This document shows, piece by piece, positions 1-6,640 of a stretch of DNA of 15,123 nt (positions within the stretch are counted from its first letter, which is position 1; each line of letters starts with the position of its first letter). The notes beneath the pieces are model-generated. The model had not been told where the DNA came from. It worked only from the letters and a program-made list of their open reading frames with translations, and did no database searches. This DNA is from Candidatus Magasanikbacteria bacterium RIFCSPLOWO2_02_FULL_44_11 (GTDB taxonomy: Bacteria > Patescibacteriota > Patescibacteriia > Magasanikbacterales > GWA2-37-8), in NCBI GenBank assembly GCA_001783035.1, contig MFQK01000037.1, positions 13,997 through 29,119 on the forward strand. Direction: 5' to 3'. The position numbers and the translations under genes were made by a program.

Positions 1-2
1 CG

Positions 3-2423
3 ACGTATCATTATAAAGTGGTAGCCACGGACCAAGTCGGAAATAGTAGCGCTTCGGTCGACAAACTTTGCGCCATACCCAAAGAAACAAATCCGCCGTC
101 CAACCCGAGCAATGTGGAGCTGGCGACGACGACATCAGCCATTGTTTTGTCGTGGGTCAACCCGGGCGACTCCGATTTTAGCGGCCTGAAAATTCTCCGC
201 AAAACAAGCGGCGCTCCAACTGGCCCCTCTGATGGGACCCTCGTCTATAATGGCAGCGGTCAAACATTTACCGATGCCACGGTGGCGAGCGACATTACTT
301 ATTACTATACTTTATTTGCTTACGACACTTCCGAAAATTATAGCTCGGGGACATCGGTCAATGGGCGGGTGATAACAACGGTCATCAATGAAATTTGTAA
401 TAATACTATCGATGACGACGCCGATGGAAAAATAGATTGTCTGGATTCAGCCTGTATTACTCAAGCGATGTGCCAAAGTCCGGAAATCTGCAATAATAGT
501 TTGGACGACGACCGCGATGGATTAACAGATTGCGCCGATTCGCAATGCTCGGGCGCCAATTATTGCGCCCCCAAAAATGAAGTATGCGATAATACGATCG
601 ATGACGATGGTAACGGCGCCATTGATTGCGCCGATGTTTCTTGTTTTGCCTTTGCAGCCTGTTCGAGCGTGCCGGAAATTGAATTCGAGAGGCCGCAAGT
701 GACCGTTCCCTCGTTTACACATCTCACGATTGACCGATTTATTTTTCAAGGCGGCAACCGCAGCTTCACCTTTGAACCATCTGCCGGTAGCGTTATCGGC
801 TTATCGGGGTGGAGTGCAAGTGTCAGCATTGCCAAACAAAATCTTCCTTCCGTTCCGGAGAAACTTGTTTTAAAAATCAATGGCAGCGGTGATTATCAAT
901 TTTCAATGAGCGGCGAGAGTTACTACGCCGATTTTATTTTTCCGAGGATAGGCGGCCAGAGCGCTTTTATTGAAGTGCATTATGGTTATAGCCAGCTCGA
1001 TGTCGTCGATTTCAACATTATAAGTTTAGGATACGGAACGGTATCGGCCGACAACGCGCCGCTTACCCAGGCGACTGTGACACTGCTCAACCAACAAGGG
1101 CAGCCCATTTCCGGACTCGTAGTCTCAAATCAGCAAACAACCAATGAAAACGGCACTTACGGATGGTTCATTCCCAATGGGATCTATAGCGTCAAAATTA
1201 CCAAAGACGGTTATTATGATCGCACGACTCCGTCGATCACGGTACGAAATAACGTCATTAATGAAGACATCAAGTTGGTAACCCGCCCACCCGATTTATT
1301 TGAGGACGTGAGCGCCTCTTCAACTTTGTCGGAAAACGTCAATATGGTTGTTCAAAATGTGGCCAAAAAAACCAAAGCATTGGTCGGCCAAAGCGCGGCT
1401 AAAATTAAAGATACTATCATTGCCGTCGAAGAATTTAAAAAAGATCCGGAAGTGCAGAAAACCGCCAGCCACGTGGTTGCTCCCGCGGCGGTTGGTGTGG
1501 CCGTCGCGACCACCGCCGGTATTGCTTGGGCAAACATGTTTCCGTTTTTACGATTGTTATTCTTACAGCCGCTTATGTTGCTCGGAGCCCGCCGACGTCA
1601 GGGTTGGGGCCAAGTTTATAACTCTCTCAACAAATTACCGGTCGACTTGGCGACATTACGCCTGGTAAACGCGGAGACGGGCAAAGTTATCCAATCAAAA
1701 GTCACCGATAAACAAGGTCGCTACGCTTTTGTGGTTAATCCCGGCAAATATCTGATTCAAGTCATGAAAGACGGCTACACTTTCCCGTCATCGCTTCTTA
1801 AAGCAGTCACTACCGATGGTCGTCGCACCGATATTTATCATGGCGAAATAATTGATGTCACGGAAAACGAAGCTGTCGTGACCGCCAACATTCCGCTAGA
1901 TCAAGCCGGTGAATTCAAAAGACCGGCTCGTATTTTTTGGCAACGGGTGGGCCGAACGGCGCAGCTTGGCCTATCGTGGGCGGGGCTTTTGGTCACGGTC
2001 GCTTCCTTATATATATCGCCAGTGTGGTATGTGTGGATGCTTCTGGGGGTGCATATTTTGTTTTTCATTATTTTTTACCGGCTGGCATTACCTGCCAAAA
2101 TCAAGAGTTGGGGTATTGTGTATGACGCCGTCTCAAAGCGTCCCGTCGGGCGCGCCATCGCTCGCTTGTTCAATTCGGAATACGACAAAATGGTCGCCAC
2201 GCAAATTACCGATGGCAGTGGCCGGTACTATTTCTTGGCCGGCGACGATACGTATTATGTGACCTACGACCATTCTGATTATCAAAGCGAAAAAACAAAT
2301 GAATTGAATTTGAAAGGCAAAGATGCCGAGACTATCACCGTCGATGTTGGCTTAACCAAAGGGAAAAATGTACTTACACCACCTGCCCCGGCCAGCCTTG
2401 ACAAACAGGCCCAATCGACGTAA
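3..2423 (+). CDS. Surface protein with Fn3, Cys/Asp-rich repeats and carboxypeptidase-regulatory-like domains (5'-partial)
   Basis: The frame is open to the left window edge, so the N terminus is missing; about 806 codons are visible. Order in the visible part: the tail of one Fn3-like domain (YHYKVVATDQ), a full Fn3 domain (about 30-125), three Cys/Asp-rich repeats (about 130-220), a beta-rich segment, a carboxypeptidase-regulatory-like beta-sandwich (about 342-425), an Ala/Val-rich hydrophobic stretch (about 490-530), a second such sandwich (about 533-595), a hydrophobic hairpin (about 655-695) and a third sandwich (about 702-785). Each sandwich has the family pattern G-x-V-Y, then T-D-x-x-G-x-Y, then K-D-G-Y or similar. 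I infer a membrane-anchored extracellular adhesin or scaffold. The last two sandwiches sit between and after membrane segments, so their side of the membrane is unclear. No enzyme motif is seen. The next gene has its own promoter inside the 3' end of this one. Confidence 0.85.
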   Translation, partial: TYHYKVVATDQVGNSSASVDKLCAIPKETNPPSNPSNVELATTTSAIVLSWVNPGDSDFSGLKILRKTSGAPTGPSDGTLVYNGSGQTFTDATVASDITYYYTLFAYDTSENYSSGTSVNGRVITTVINEICNNTIDDDADGKIDCLDSACITQAMCQSPEICNNSLDDDRDGLTDCADSQCSGANYCAPKNEVCDNTIDDDGNGAIDCADVSCFAFAACSSVPEIEFERPQVTVPSFTHLTIDRFIFQGGNRSFTFEPSAGSVIGLSGWSASVSIAKQNLPSVPEKLVLKINGSGDYQFSMSGESYYADFIFPRIGGQSAFIEVHYGYSQLDVVDFNIISLGYGTVSADNAPLTQATVTLLNQQGQPISGLVVSNQQTTNENGTYGWFIPNGIYSVKITKDGYYDRTTPSITVRNNVINEDIKLVTRPPDLFEDVSASSTLSENVNMVVQNVAKKTKALVGQSAAKIKDTIIAVEEFKKDPEVQKTASHVVAPAAVGVAVATTAGIAWANMFPFLRLLFLQPLMLLGARRRQGWGQVYNSLNKLPVDLATLRLVNAETGKVIQSKVTDKQGRYAFVVNPGKYLIQVMKDGYTFPSSLLKAVTTDGRRTDIYHGEIIDVTENEAVVTANIPLDQAGEFKRPARIFWQRVGRTAQLGLSWAGLLVTVASLYISPVWYVWMLLGVHILFFIIFYRLALPAKIKSWGIVYDAVSKRPVGRAIARLFNSEYDKMVATQITDGSGRYYFLAGDDTYYVTYDHSDYQSEKTNELNLKGKDAETITVDVGLTKGKNVLTPPAPASLDKQAQST
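390..662 (+). repeat. Three tandem Cys/Asp-rich repeats within the surface protein
   Basis: Three in-frame units begin at about 390, 483 and 579 (period 31-32 codons). Each follows E-x-C-x-N-x-x-D-D-D-x-D/N-G-x-x-D-C-x-D-x-x-C. The DDDxDG core resembles a Ca2+-binding loop and the cysteines could form disulfides. This pattern occurs in large secreted proteins of environmental bacteria. The units have diverged at DNA level, so this is an old protein repeat and not a recent tandem duplication. Confidence 0.75.
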
Positions 2424-2426
2424 GAT
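2398..2426 (+). promoter_or_regulatory. Sigma-70-type promoter for the slipin gene
   Basis: A perfect -35 (TTGACA, 2398-2403) lies 17 bp from a -10-like TAAGAT (2421-2426); an overlapping TATACT at 2426-2431 is off-spacing. Transcription would start near 2433, leaving a leader of about 21 nt with no Shine-Dalgarno sequence. The -10 box overlaps the stop codon of the upstream gene. Confidence 0.5.
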
Positions 2427-2453
2427 ATACTTTATTATTCATTTGCTTCCTGT

Positions 2454-3215
2454 ATGTATTATCTTATTGTAGCGGTTGTCTTGATCATAGCCCTTGGGTT
2501 ACGGATCGTGACGCAGTATGAAAAAGGCGTAGTTTTTCGTTTTGGACGCATCGTTCGCGTCAAAGATCCTGGTTTGAACGTCATCATCCCGTTTATCGAG
2601 CAAATTCGCAAAGTCGACTTGCGCACGGTCACCATGCCGGTCCCAACCCAAAAAATCATCACTAAAGATAACGTTTCGGTGGATGTTTCCGCCGTCGCCT
2701 ACTTCAAAGTCGTCGACCCGATTAGAAGTATTGTCGAGATTGAAGATGTGCGCAGCGCCATCAACCAAATCGCGCAGACCTCCGTCCGCAACATTGTCGG
2801 TAAGTTTCAGCTTGATGAGATATTGAGTGAACGCGAAACTATTAATAAGGAAATTACCAACGTGCTCGACGGCCATACCGAAACCTGGGGGGTAGTGGTG
2901 CCGATCGTTGAAATTAAAGATATCGAACTTCCCGAAGGTATGCAGCGTGCTATGGCCAAGCAAGCCGAGGCCGAACGTGAAAAACGCGCCAAGATCATTG
3001 CCGCTGAAGGTGAATTCCTGGCTTCACAAAAATTGGCCGATACCGCCGACATCATGGCGGCCCATCCGATTGCTCTACAACTCCGCAATTTGCAGACTAT
3101 GGCCGAAATCGCGGTCGAAAAGAACTCGACGATTATTTTCCCAGCTCAAATGATGACTAGTATCAACGAATTGAAGAAATTTATTACCGGAGAGGTTAAT
3201 AGTGCGTCAAAATAA
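2454..3215 (+). CDS. Slipin / SPFH (Band 7, stomatin-like) membrane protein
   Basis: 253 residues. An N-terminal hydrophobic anchor (about 1-17) is followed by the stomatin signature: QYEKGVVFRFGRI, then a PGLNVIIPF segment, then VDLRT and the TKDNVSVDVSAVAYFKV strand. The Band 7 domain runs to about 175. An Ala/Glu-rich helix (about 165-205, KQAEAEREKRAKIIAAEGE) is the coiled coil through which SPFH proteins oligomerise. Slipins form large rings on membranes and often pair with an NfeD-type partner. No NfeD gene is next to this one, so the partner is elsewhere or absent. ATG is used 30 bp after the upstream stop, with no Shine-Dalgarno sequence. The gene has its own promoter and ends at a hairpin terminator. 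Family assignment is firm; the cellular role (membrane quality control or scaffolding) is inferred. Confidence 0.93.
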   Translation: MYYLIVAVVLIIALGLRIVTQYEKGVVFRFGRIVRVKDPGLNVIIPFIEQIRKVDLRTVTMPVPTQKIITKDNVSVDVSAVAYFKVVDPIRSIVEIEDVRSAINQIAQTSVRNIVGKFQLDEILSERETINKEITNVLDGHTETWGVVVPIVEIKDIELPEGMQRAMAKQAEAEREKRAKIIAAEGEFLASQKLADTADIMAAHPIALQLRNLQTMAEIAVEKNSTIIFPAQMMTSINELKKFITGEVNSASK

Positions 3216-3340
3216 ATCATTACTACAAATTAAATATCTCATCGCCGGGAGCACTCGCGTGCGACCAAGATGGAAGCAAAACGGTAGCCCAGGGCTACCG
3301 TTTGTGCTGTGTATTTTAATTTCTAGTAATGATTTATTTT
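3209..3340. repeat. 132-bp element with 26-bp imperfect terminal inverted repeats spanning two convergent gene ends
   Basis: The left arm 3209-3234 and right arm 3315-3340 pair over 17 perfect bases (AAAATAAATCATTACTA and its complement), one mismatch, then 8 more perfect bases. The arms contain the stop codons of both convergent genes, so both coding sequences end AAA-TAA-ATCATTACTA. A separate perfect 11-bp hairpin (3279-3303) sits inside. No target-site duplication is evident. Confidence 0.8.
3279..3303. terminator. Bidirectional intrinsic terminator
   Basis: A perfect 11-bp stem (AAACGGTAGCC, 3279-3289, with GGCTACCGTTT, 3293-3303) closes a 3-nt loop, CAG. The minus-strand transcript continues in TTTT and the plus-strand in TTTG, so it can serve both the slipin gene and the convergent transglycosylase-like gene. 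Confidence 0.8.
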
Positions 3341-4824
3341 ATACGTATCAGTTCTTCGAAAGATTTTCCATTACGAATACCTCGGAATTTGAAAAAGCCG
3401 CCGCGGGCATCAATTCCGATACCAATAGTATCACCCGGATAATACGTGTCAGTCCCAAATCGCTTTTGTAAATAGCGCATGATTTTTTTTACTTCATTAC
3501 GCAGTTCTCTGTCTGTTCCAAAAATTCGTTTCTTTGTTTTTTGGTTATAACGGAAATGGGCATTTTCAACCACCGAGGTCATGTTATCGTGGCCGACTCT
3601 TTCCCAGACAGTAAAGACGGCGGTTCCTTGTTCTTTTTTCCTTATTGCCGAGCCAACTTGCTCCGCAGCGGCGCGCCTTTGGTAGGCAACTGGTCGTACC
3701 GCTTGTTCGGCCTCGACGGCTTCAACAACAAGCTCCTCCGTATCGCCCGATTCCTCAATAGAATCAAGCATTCCCAGTGCCTTTTGATAGTATGACGTGA
3801 CATTTTTTACATAGCGTGGATTTTTTTTCCTCCAGCCTCGTCCATTATACATTGAGGCAAACGAAGCGGCATGCTTGACCACTGGGAAATATTGTTCCGG
3901 TTTGGCCCCCTTTTCTTTCAAATATCCGATGAATAATTTGACCGCGTTCTGTGGATGATAAACTTGGCCTTCGGTTAGGTTGAGCTTTTTACGCGCCTCA
4001 AGACCTGGACCCTCTACGCCCCTGTATTTTTCCATTAAAATATGAAAAATTGAAAATGAGAAAGCCCTATAAGCCCGCTCCCAACGATGCAATTCAAATT
4101 GTCCAATCGGCTTACCGCCAGACTCTTGTTTAGCAACCGCCACCATGGTAGCGATCAATTCGCGTTCAGTTATTTCCTGCAAAATTTTATTCAGATATTC
4201 GCCATAATCGGGATTTTTTCTCATTTCCCGTACCGCTAGCGTTGCATAACGCGCAAACTGTTCGTCGGTCACGTGCCTATCTTCATTTTCAAGCGGGATC
4301 GGCAGCCACATACCAAGCCTTAGCTCTTTAGCTGGAATATTGAAAGATTCTAATTTCACTTTCTGGTCCTTTATATAAGCATACTGCGGCAATTCCAGTA
4401 GATTCCTCCTAATTTCACTGATGTTATCACCTTTTTGAACCTGATAGAATGACAAACCAACATCTTTAAAAATAACAGCCCCATTTTTAAGGCGGTTAGT
4501 CCTTTTTTGTCTTTCCAATTCAGAAAATTCGCCATTTTTTGTGAAAGTCTTGAAATAATCAGGATTTTCATCAAAGTAGGTGTGTGGCAATTCACGGGGA
4601 AGCTTAATAGACTCATTTGCCGAAGCTCGTGGTCGCGGTTGCACCCTCGCCTCGGCCGGTGAATCAGCAGACAATGATAGCGCAACGCCGATAGCAACAA
4701 ATTCACGACGTATTTTTTTATTTAATGTGGTCAATAAACCGTCCTGTGGCGGCAATTCAGGCTTTTCTGTTGATTCTTGGTTAACCGGTGATTCCACAAC
4801 CGGGGGGCGAAAGCGTTCTGGCAT
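3334..4824 (-). CDS. LysM-domain, lytic-transglycosylase-like cell-wall protein
   Basis: 496 residues from the ATG at 4824. A TTG farther upstream (4878) keeps the frame open but lies in the -35 box of the promoter, so I reject it. Residues 1-40 are Pro/Glu-rich and hydrophilic, then a short hydrophobic core (about 42-53) ends in SPAEA, which fits a late signal peptide. Residues about 124-176 resemble a LysM peptidoglycan-binding motif (YQVQKGDNISEI to LGMWLPIP). Residues about 222-350 look like a lysozyme/SLT fold: candidate catalytic Glu234 in AVAKQESGG, then SMYNGRGW (324-331) in the place of the SLT Asn-Gly motif. The last 145 residues (352-496) match nothing I know. The protein probably cleaves or binds peptidoglycan outside the membrane. 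Muramidase chemistry is inferred from motif similarity only. Confidence 0.7.
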   Translation of the reverse strand: MPERFRPPVVESPVNQESTEKPELPPQDGLLTTLNKKIRREFVAIGVALSLSADSPAEARVQPRPRASANESIKLPRELPHTYFDENPDYFKTFTKNGEFSELERQKRTNRLKNGAVIFKDVGLSFYQVQKGDNISEIRRNLLELPQYAYIKDQKVKLESFNIPAKELRLGMWLPIPLENEDRHVTDEQFARYATLAVREMRKNPDYGEYLNKILQEITERELIATMVAVAKQESGGKPIGQFELHRWERAYRAFSFSIFHILMEKYRGVEGPGLEARKKLNLTEGQVYHPQNAVKLFIGYLKEKGAKPEQYFPVVKHAASFASMYNGRGWRKKNPRYVKNVTSYYQKALGMLDSIEESGDTEELVVEAVEAEQAVRPVAYQRRAAAEQVGSAIRKKEQGTAVFTVWERVGHDNMTSVVENAHFRYNQKTKKRIFGTDRELRNEVKKIMRYLQKRFGTDTYYPGDTIGIGIDARGGFFKFRGIRNGKSFEELIRIK

Positions 4825-4849
4825 ATGAATTATAAAATTAAGTACTATT

Positions 4850-4878
4850 ACTATAGCACGAAGTTTTCTAACAGCCAA
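4850..4878 (-). promoter_or_regulatory. Promoter of the LysM/transglycosylase-like gene
   Basis: On the minus strand, -35 TTGGCT (4878-4873) and -10 TATAGT (4855-4850) are 17 bp apart, with a TGC extended -10. Transcription would start near 4843, giving a leader of about 19 nt before the ATG at 4824. This fixes the gene start. Confidence 0.6.
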
Positions 4879-4953
4879 AAATTCTGTAAAAGAAAAACAA
4901 CCTATGCTTCGACTGCTTTATTAGGCCGCCTATTTTTTTAAGTCAAAAGAATT

Positions 4954-4969
4954 TGGCTAAAATAAGCCA
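4954..4969. promoter_or_regulatory. Inverted repeat upstream of the strong forward promoter
   Basis: TGGCT (4954-4958) and AGCCA (4965-4969) are separated by 6 bases and lie just 5' of the -35 box at 4979, between two divergent promoters. It could be a regulator site. Five-base arms are weak evidence. Nothing else stands out between 4879 and 4978. Confidence 0.25.
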
Positions 4970-4978
4970 TAAAAATCA

Positions 4979-5007
4979 TTGACAAAATGCCGAAAATGTG
5001 CTATAAT
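4979..5007 (+). promoter_or_regulatory. Perfect-consensus, extended -10 promoter
   Basis: TTGACA (4979-4984) lies exactly 17 bp from TATAAT (5002-5007), with TG at 4999-5000 giving an extended -10. It is, with the tRNA promoter, the best match in the window. The start point would be near 5014. It drives a leader of about 120 nt (5014-5136) with a possible irregular GC-rich hairpin at 5050-5080, then a 44-codon ORF. A long leader is unlike the 17-21 nt leaders of other promoters here, so a structured RNA is possible. Confidence 0.75.
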
Positions 5008-5136
5008 GTACTCATAAGATCTTAATTATCGCGGTAATTTACAACTCGGTGACTCGACCCGGCCAGGGCCGACTTTTCACTCATACTCACGCGTATCTTC
5101 AGTAATTAATATCTTATTTTTTTATTACCAAATTCT

Positions 5137-5271
5137 ATGCAACCTAATCAAACCGGCAATCTGTTTCTCCGTAATTGTAGTGATCAAACTACCATTATCG
5201 CATTGTCCGCTTTATCGATAGTCGTTTGGGGGGCGATTTTCCCGATTACCTTATTTGCCGCTATGAGCTAA
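5137..5271 (+). CDS. Small single-pass membrane peptide (44 residues)
   Basis: An ATG-to-TAA frame encodes 44 residues. A hydrophilic N terminus (MQPNQTGNLF) is followed by a single hydrophobic helix from about residue 21 to 43 (containing ALSIVVWGAIFPITLFAAM). It is the first frame after the perfect-consensus promoter and precedes a hairpin at 5290-5305. I do not recognise a family. No Shine-Dalgarno sequence is visible, as for most genes here. It could be a real membrane miniprotein, or a chance frame on a non-coding transcript. A coherent transmembrane helix and good promoter support the first. One Cys (residue 14) is present. Confidence 0.45.
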   Translation: MQPNQTGNLFLRNCSDQTTIIALSALSIVVWGAIFPITLFAAMS

Positions 5272-5289
5272 ACCTATGTTAAACGCTTT

Positions 5290-5305
5290 TGAGCCGTCTG
5301 GCTCA
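5290..5305 (+). terminator. Possible weak intrinsic terminator
   Basis: A 6-bp stem (TGAGCC, 5290-5295, with GGCTCA, 5300-5305) with loop GTCT is followed by CCTTTTC. The U-run is short. It would end, or partly end, the small-peptide transcript. It overlaps a possible TTG start of the next gene, which argues for that gene starting farther downstream. Confidence 0.35.
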
Positions 5306-5333
5306 CCTTTTCAGAGATCGATTTTGTTATTAT

Positions 5334-5711
5334 ATGAGGACGAAAAAAAATATATCCTATAATACAACATATGAGAGCGATGCAAAGCCCTGTTCATTGG
5401 TTTTACCCAACGATCCCGCGCACCTAAAGTCGCTTCGAGAAAAGCTAGATGAATACAAGATCAAGCGGGAAAATAGCCCATATCTTGCGCCTGCTTTCAT
5501 CAAATTTTTTCGCAACGACTACAAAATAGCTATTTTAGAACGCTTGTTGGAGCGCGGGACGCTCGAACCTGATCATCTGGCTCACGAATTGCGTCGAGCC
5601 GGCGATTTTGACCAGGAAAAATTCGACCAAGCGGTAGGCATTATTAGAAAGCATTGCGAAACAAAATTCGAGCCGACGTATGCCAGTCCGAACCTGGTTT
5701 TTGCTGGATAA
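5334..5711 (+). CDS. Hypothetical protein, helical, unknown family
   Basis: 125 residues from the ATG at 5334. An upstream in-frame TTG at 5289 would add 15 residues but falls in a hairpin. I do not recognise the protein. After about 30 polar residues it is charged and predicted helical: segments near LKSLREKLDEYKIKREN, YKIAILERLLERGTLEPDHLAHELRRAG and FDQAVGIIRKHCETKF. The middle part (KIAILERLLERGTL to LAHELRRAG) has the look of a small helical or winged-helix-type module, but I see no diagnostic motif. There is no signal peptide or membrane segment, so it is probably cytosolic. It may be co-transcribed with the small peptide from the promoter at 4979-5007 if the hairpin is leaky, as no separate convincing promoter is seen. 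A hairpin terminator follows the stop by 3 bases. Confidence 0.6.
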   Translation: MRTKKNISYNTTYESDAKPCSLVLPNDPAHLKSLREKLDEYKIKRENSPYLAPAFIKFFRNDYKIAILERLLERGTLEPDHLAHELRRAGDFDQEKFDQAVGIIRKHCETKFEPTYASPNLVFAG

Positions 5712-5714
5712 TTA

Positions 5715-5741
5715 AAACACCCGAGGGAGAGAGGGGTGTTT
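5715..5741. terminator. Hairpin terminator, probably bidirectional
   Basis: An 8-bp stem (AAACACCC, 5715-5722, with GGGTGTTT, 5734-5741) closes an 11-nt purine-rich loop, 3 bases after the stop of the 125-residue gene. Minus-strand transcripts continue in TTTTAATT, a better U-tract than the plus-strand TTTGCG. It can therefore also stop the operon that ends at 6002. Confidence 0.6.
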
Positions 5742-6001
5742 GCGAACTAGGACATTTCTACTTGGGATTGATAAGGTGTGTTTTCGCTTCACTTTTCTAA
5801 AAATTATCGAAAAGTTTTTTGGTGGCGTTATTTTAGTATTTGCGCGAACCTTTTTTGAACGAAACTCCTGACTGCACCCAGCCTCATTTTTCTTGGGGAA
5901 TGGTGGCGGGGTGCGAAATTCGGACTCGACCACCCGCATTCCTCCCTCCTCCGGGCGGGCTTCGGCATTCTTTTTTGAAAAAATTGGCGGCTAATTAAGG
6001 A
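5742..6001. other. Intergenic region with tRNA-3'-end-like remnant
   Basis: 260 bases with no convincing gene. On the minus strand, 5901-5935 reads like the 3' end of a CCA-encoding tRNA (CCCCGCC-A-CCA preceded by a degenerate T-arm), but no D-arm or anticodon arm can be found upstream. The segment is also bounded by GGAATG (5897-5902) and CATTCC (5937-5942), so it can fold back. No promoter was seen. Confidence 0.35.
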
Positions 6002-6637
6002 TTAAAATTCGTGTTCCTTATCAATTTCTAGAATCACGAATTTTATTCCTTTCGGCTCTAGCACTTTTGGCGGTATAGCGTGTGTCGAGCCGGGCGATTT
6101 CAAAATGCCCTCATGCACAGGAAAACAAGTTTTCGGTTTGATTTCAAGCGCATAATCAATCGCTTCCATCAATCTCATCCAAGGCCCTGCCACAGGCAGG
6201 GCTAAAACCTCAACTTGTTTTTCTGGATTTGTAAAAGCGTCTCCGGGGTAGAAAAGTTTGTTAGCGATAAAGTAGCCAGTGTTTTGAATTGGCGGAATAG
6301 AAGTGTGCATGAGGGCATGGTTTTCACCAAAACCCTCAATCAAAACTCCGTTTGCGTCAGAATTTTGACCATGTTCAACTACGCTGAAAGCGACACTATC
6401 TTTTTTTAAAAGTGCACCAACACTTTTGTTAGTAATAACTCTCGCCTGTGGATTATTTTTCAAAAGCGCTTTCAATGAATCAATATGAAGATGATCGGCA
6501 TGTTCGTGCGTGATTAGCACAAAATCAATCTTTTTTACTTCGCTCTGTTGTGTTGAGTAAGTTCCAGGGTCGGTCAAAATTCTGACTCCATTTTCTTCAA
6601 TCAACAGACAACAATGTCCAAATTTTGTGATTTTCAT
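6002..6637 (-). CDS. MBL-fold (metallo-beta-lactamase superfamily) metal-dependent hydrolase, UlaG-like
   Basis: 211 residues. GHCCLLIEENGVRILTDPG (7-25) is the start of the fold. The HxHxDH motif is H44-E-H-A-D-H49, binding two metals. Further candidate ligands are D133 in YPGDAF and H175 in FPVHEG, with H107/H111 in between. The layout fits the short single-domain group (UlaG / L-ascorbate-6-P lactonase-like and related hydrolases of unknown substrate). Specific lactonase activity cannot be claimed. No signal peptide is seen, so it is cytosolic. It is the last gene of an XRE-EamA-MBL set, 3 bp after the transporter stop, so it may act on the compound that the transporter moves (inference). 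The gene is visibly more AT-rich than its neighbours on either side of the cluster. Confidence 0.88.
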   Translation of the reverse strand: MKITKFGHCCLLIEENGVRILTDPGTYSTQQSEVKKIDFVLITHEHADHLHIDSLKALLKNNPQARVITNKSVGALLKKDSVAFSVVEHGQNSDANGVLIEGFGENHALMHTSIPPIQNTGYFIANKLFYPGDAFTNPEKQVEVLALPVAGPWMRLMEAIDYALEIKPKTCFPVHEGILKSPGSTHAIPPKVLEPKGIKFVILEIDKEHEF

Positions 6638-6640
6638 ATT

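Noticed and set aside
1348..1668. 106-codon frame on the plus strand inside the surface-protein gene
   Set aside because: Out-of-frame shadow with Trp/Arg/Pro-rich composition; the main frame carries the recognisable domains.
2499..2963. 154-codon minus-strand frame opposite the slipin gene
   Set aside because: Antisense shadow; the slipin frame is a full-length, well-known family.
4824..4878. 18-residue N-terminal extension of the transglycosylase-like gene from TTG
   Set aside because: The TTG lies in the -35 box of a well-spaced promoter; the predicted transcript begins near 4843, after the TTG.
4922..4939. Hairpin TAGG-CCG-CCTA followed by a run of T, resembling a terminator
   Set aside because: Only 4 bp of stem, and no plus-strand gene lies upstream that would need it.
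5712..5939. 75-codon basic frame on the minus strand, starting after GGAGGA
   Set aside because: It runs through the tRNA-like remnant and the terminator hairpin, has no recognisable domain and is very Lys/Arg/Pro-rich. The GGAGG is too close to the ATG. Probably fortuitous or a gene relic.
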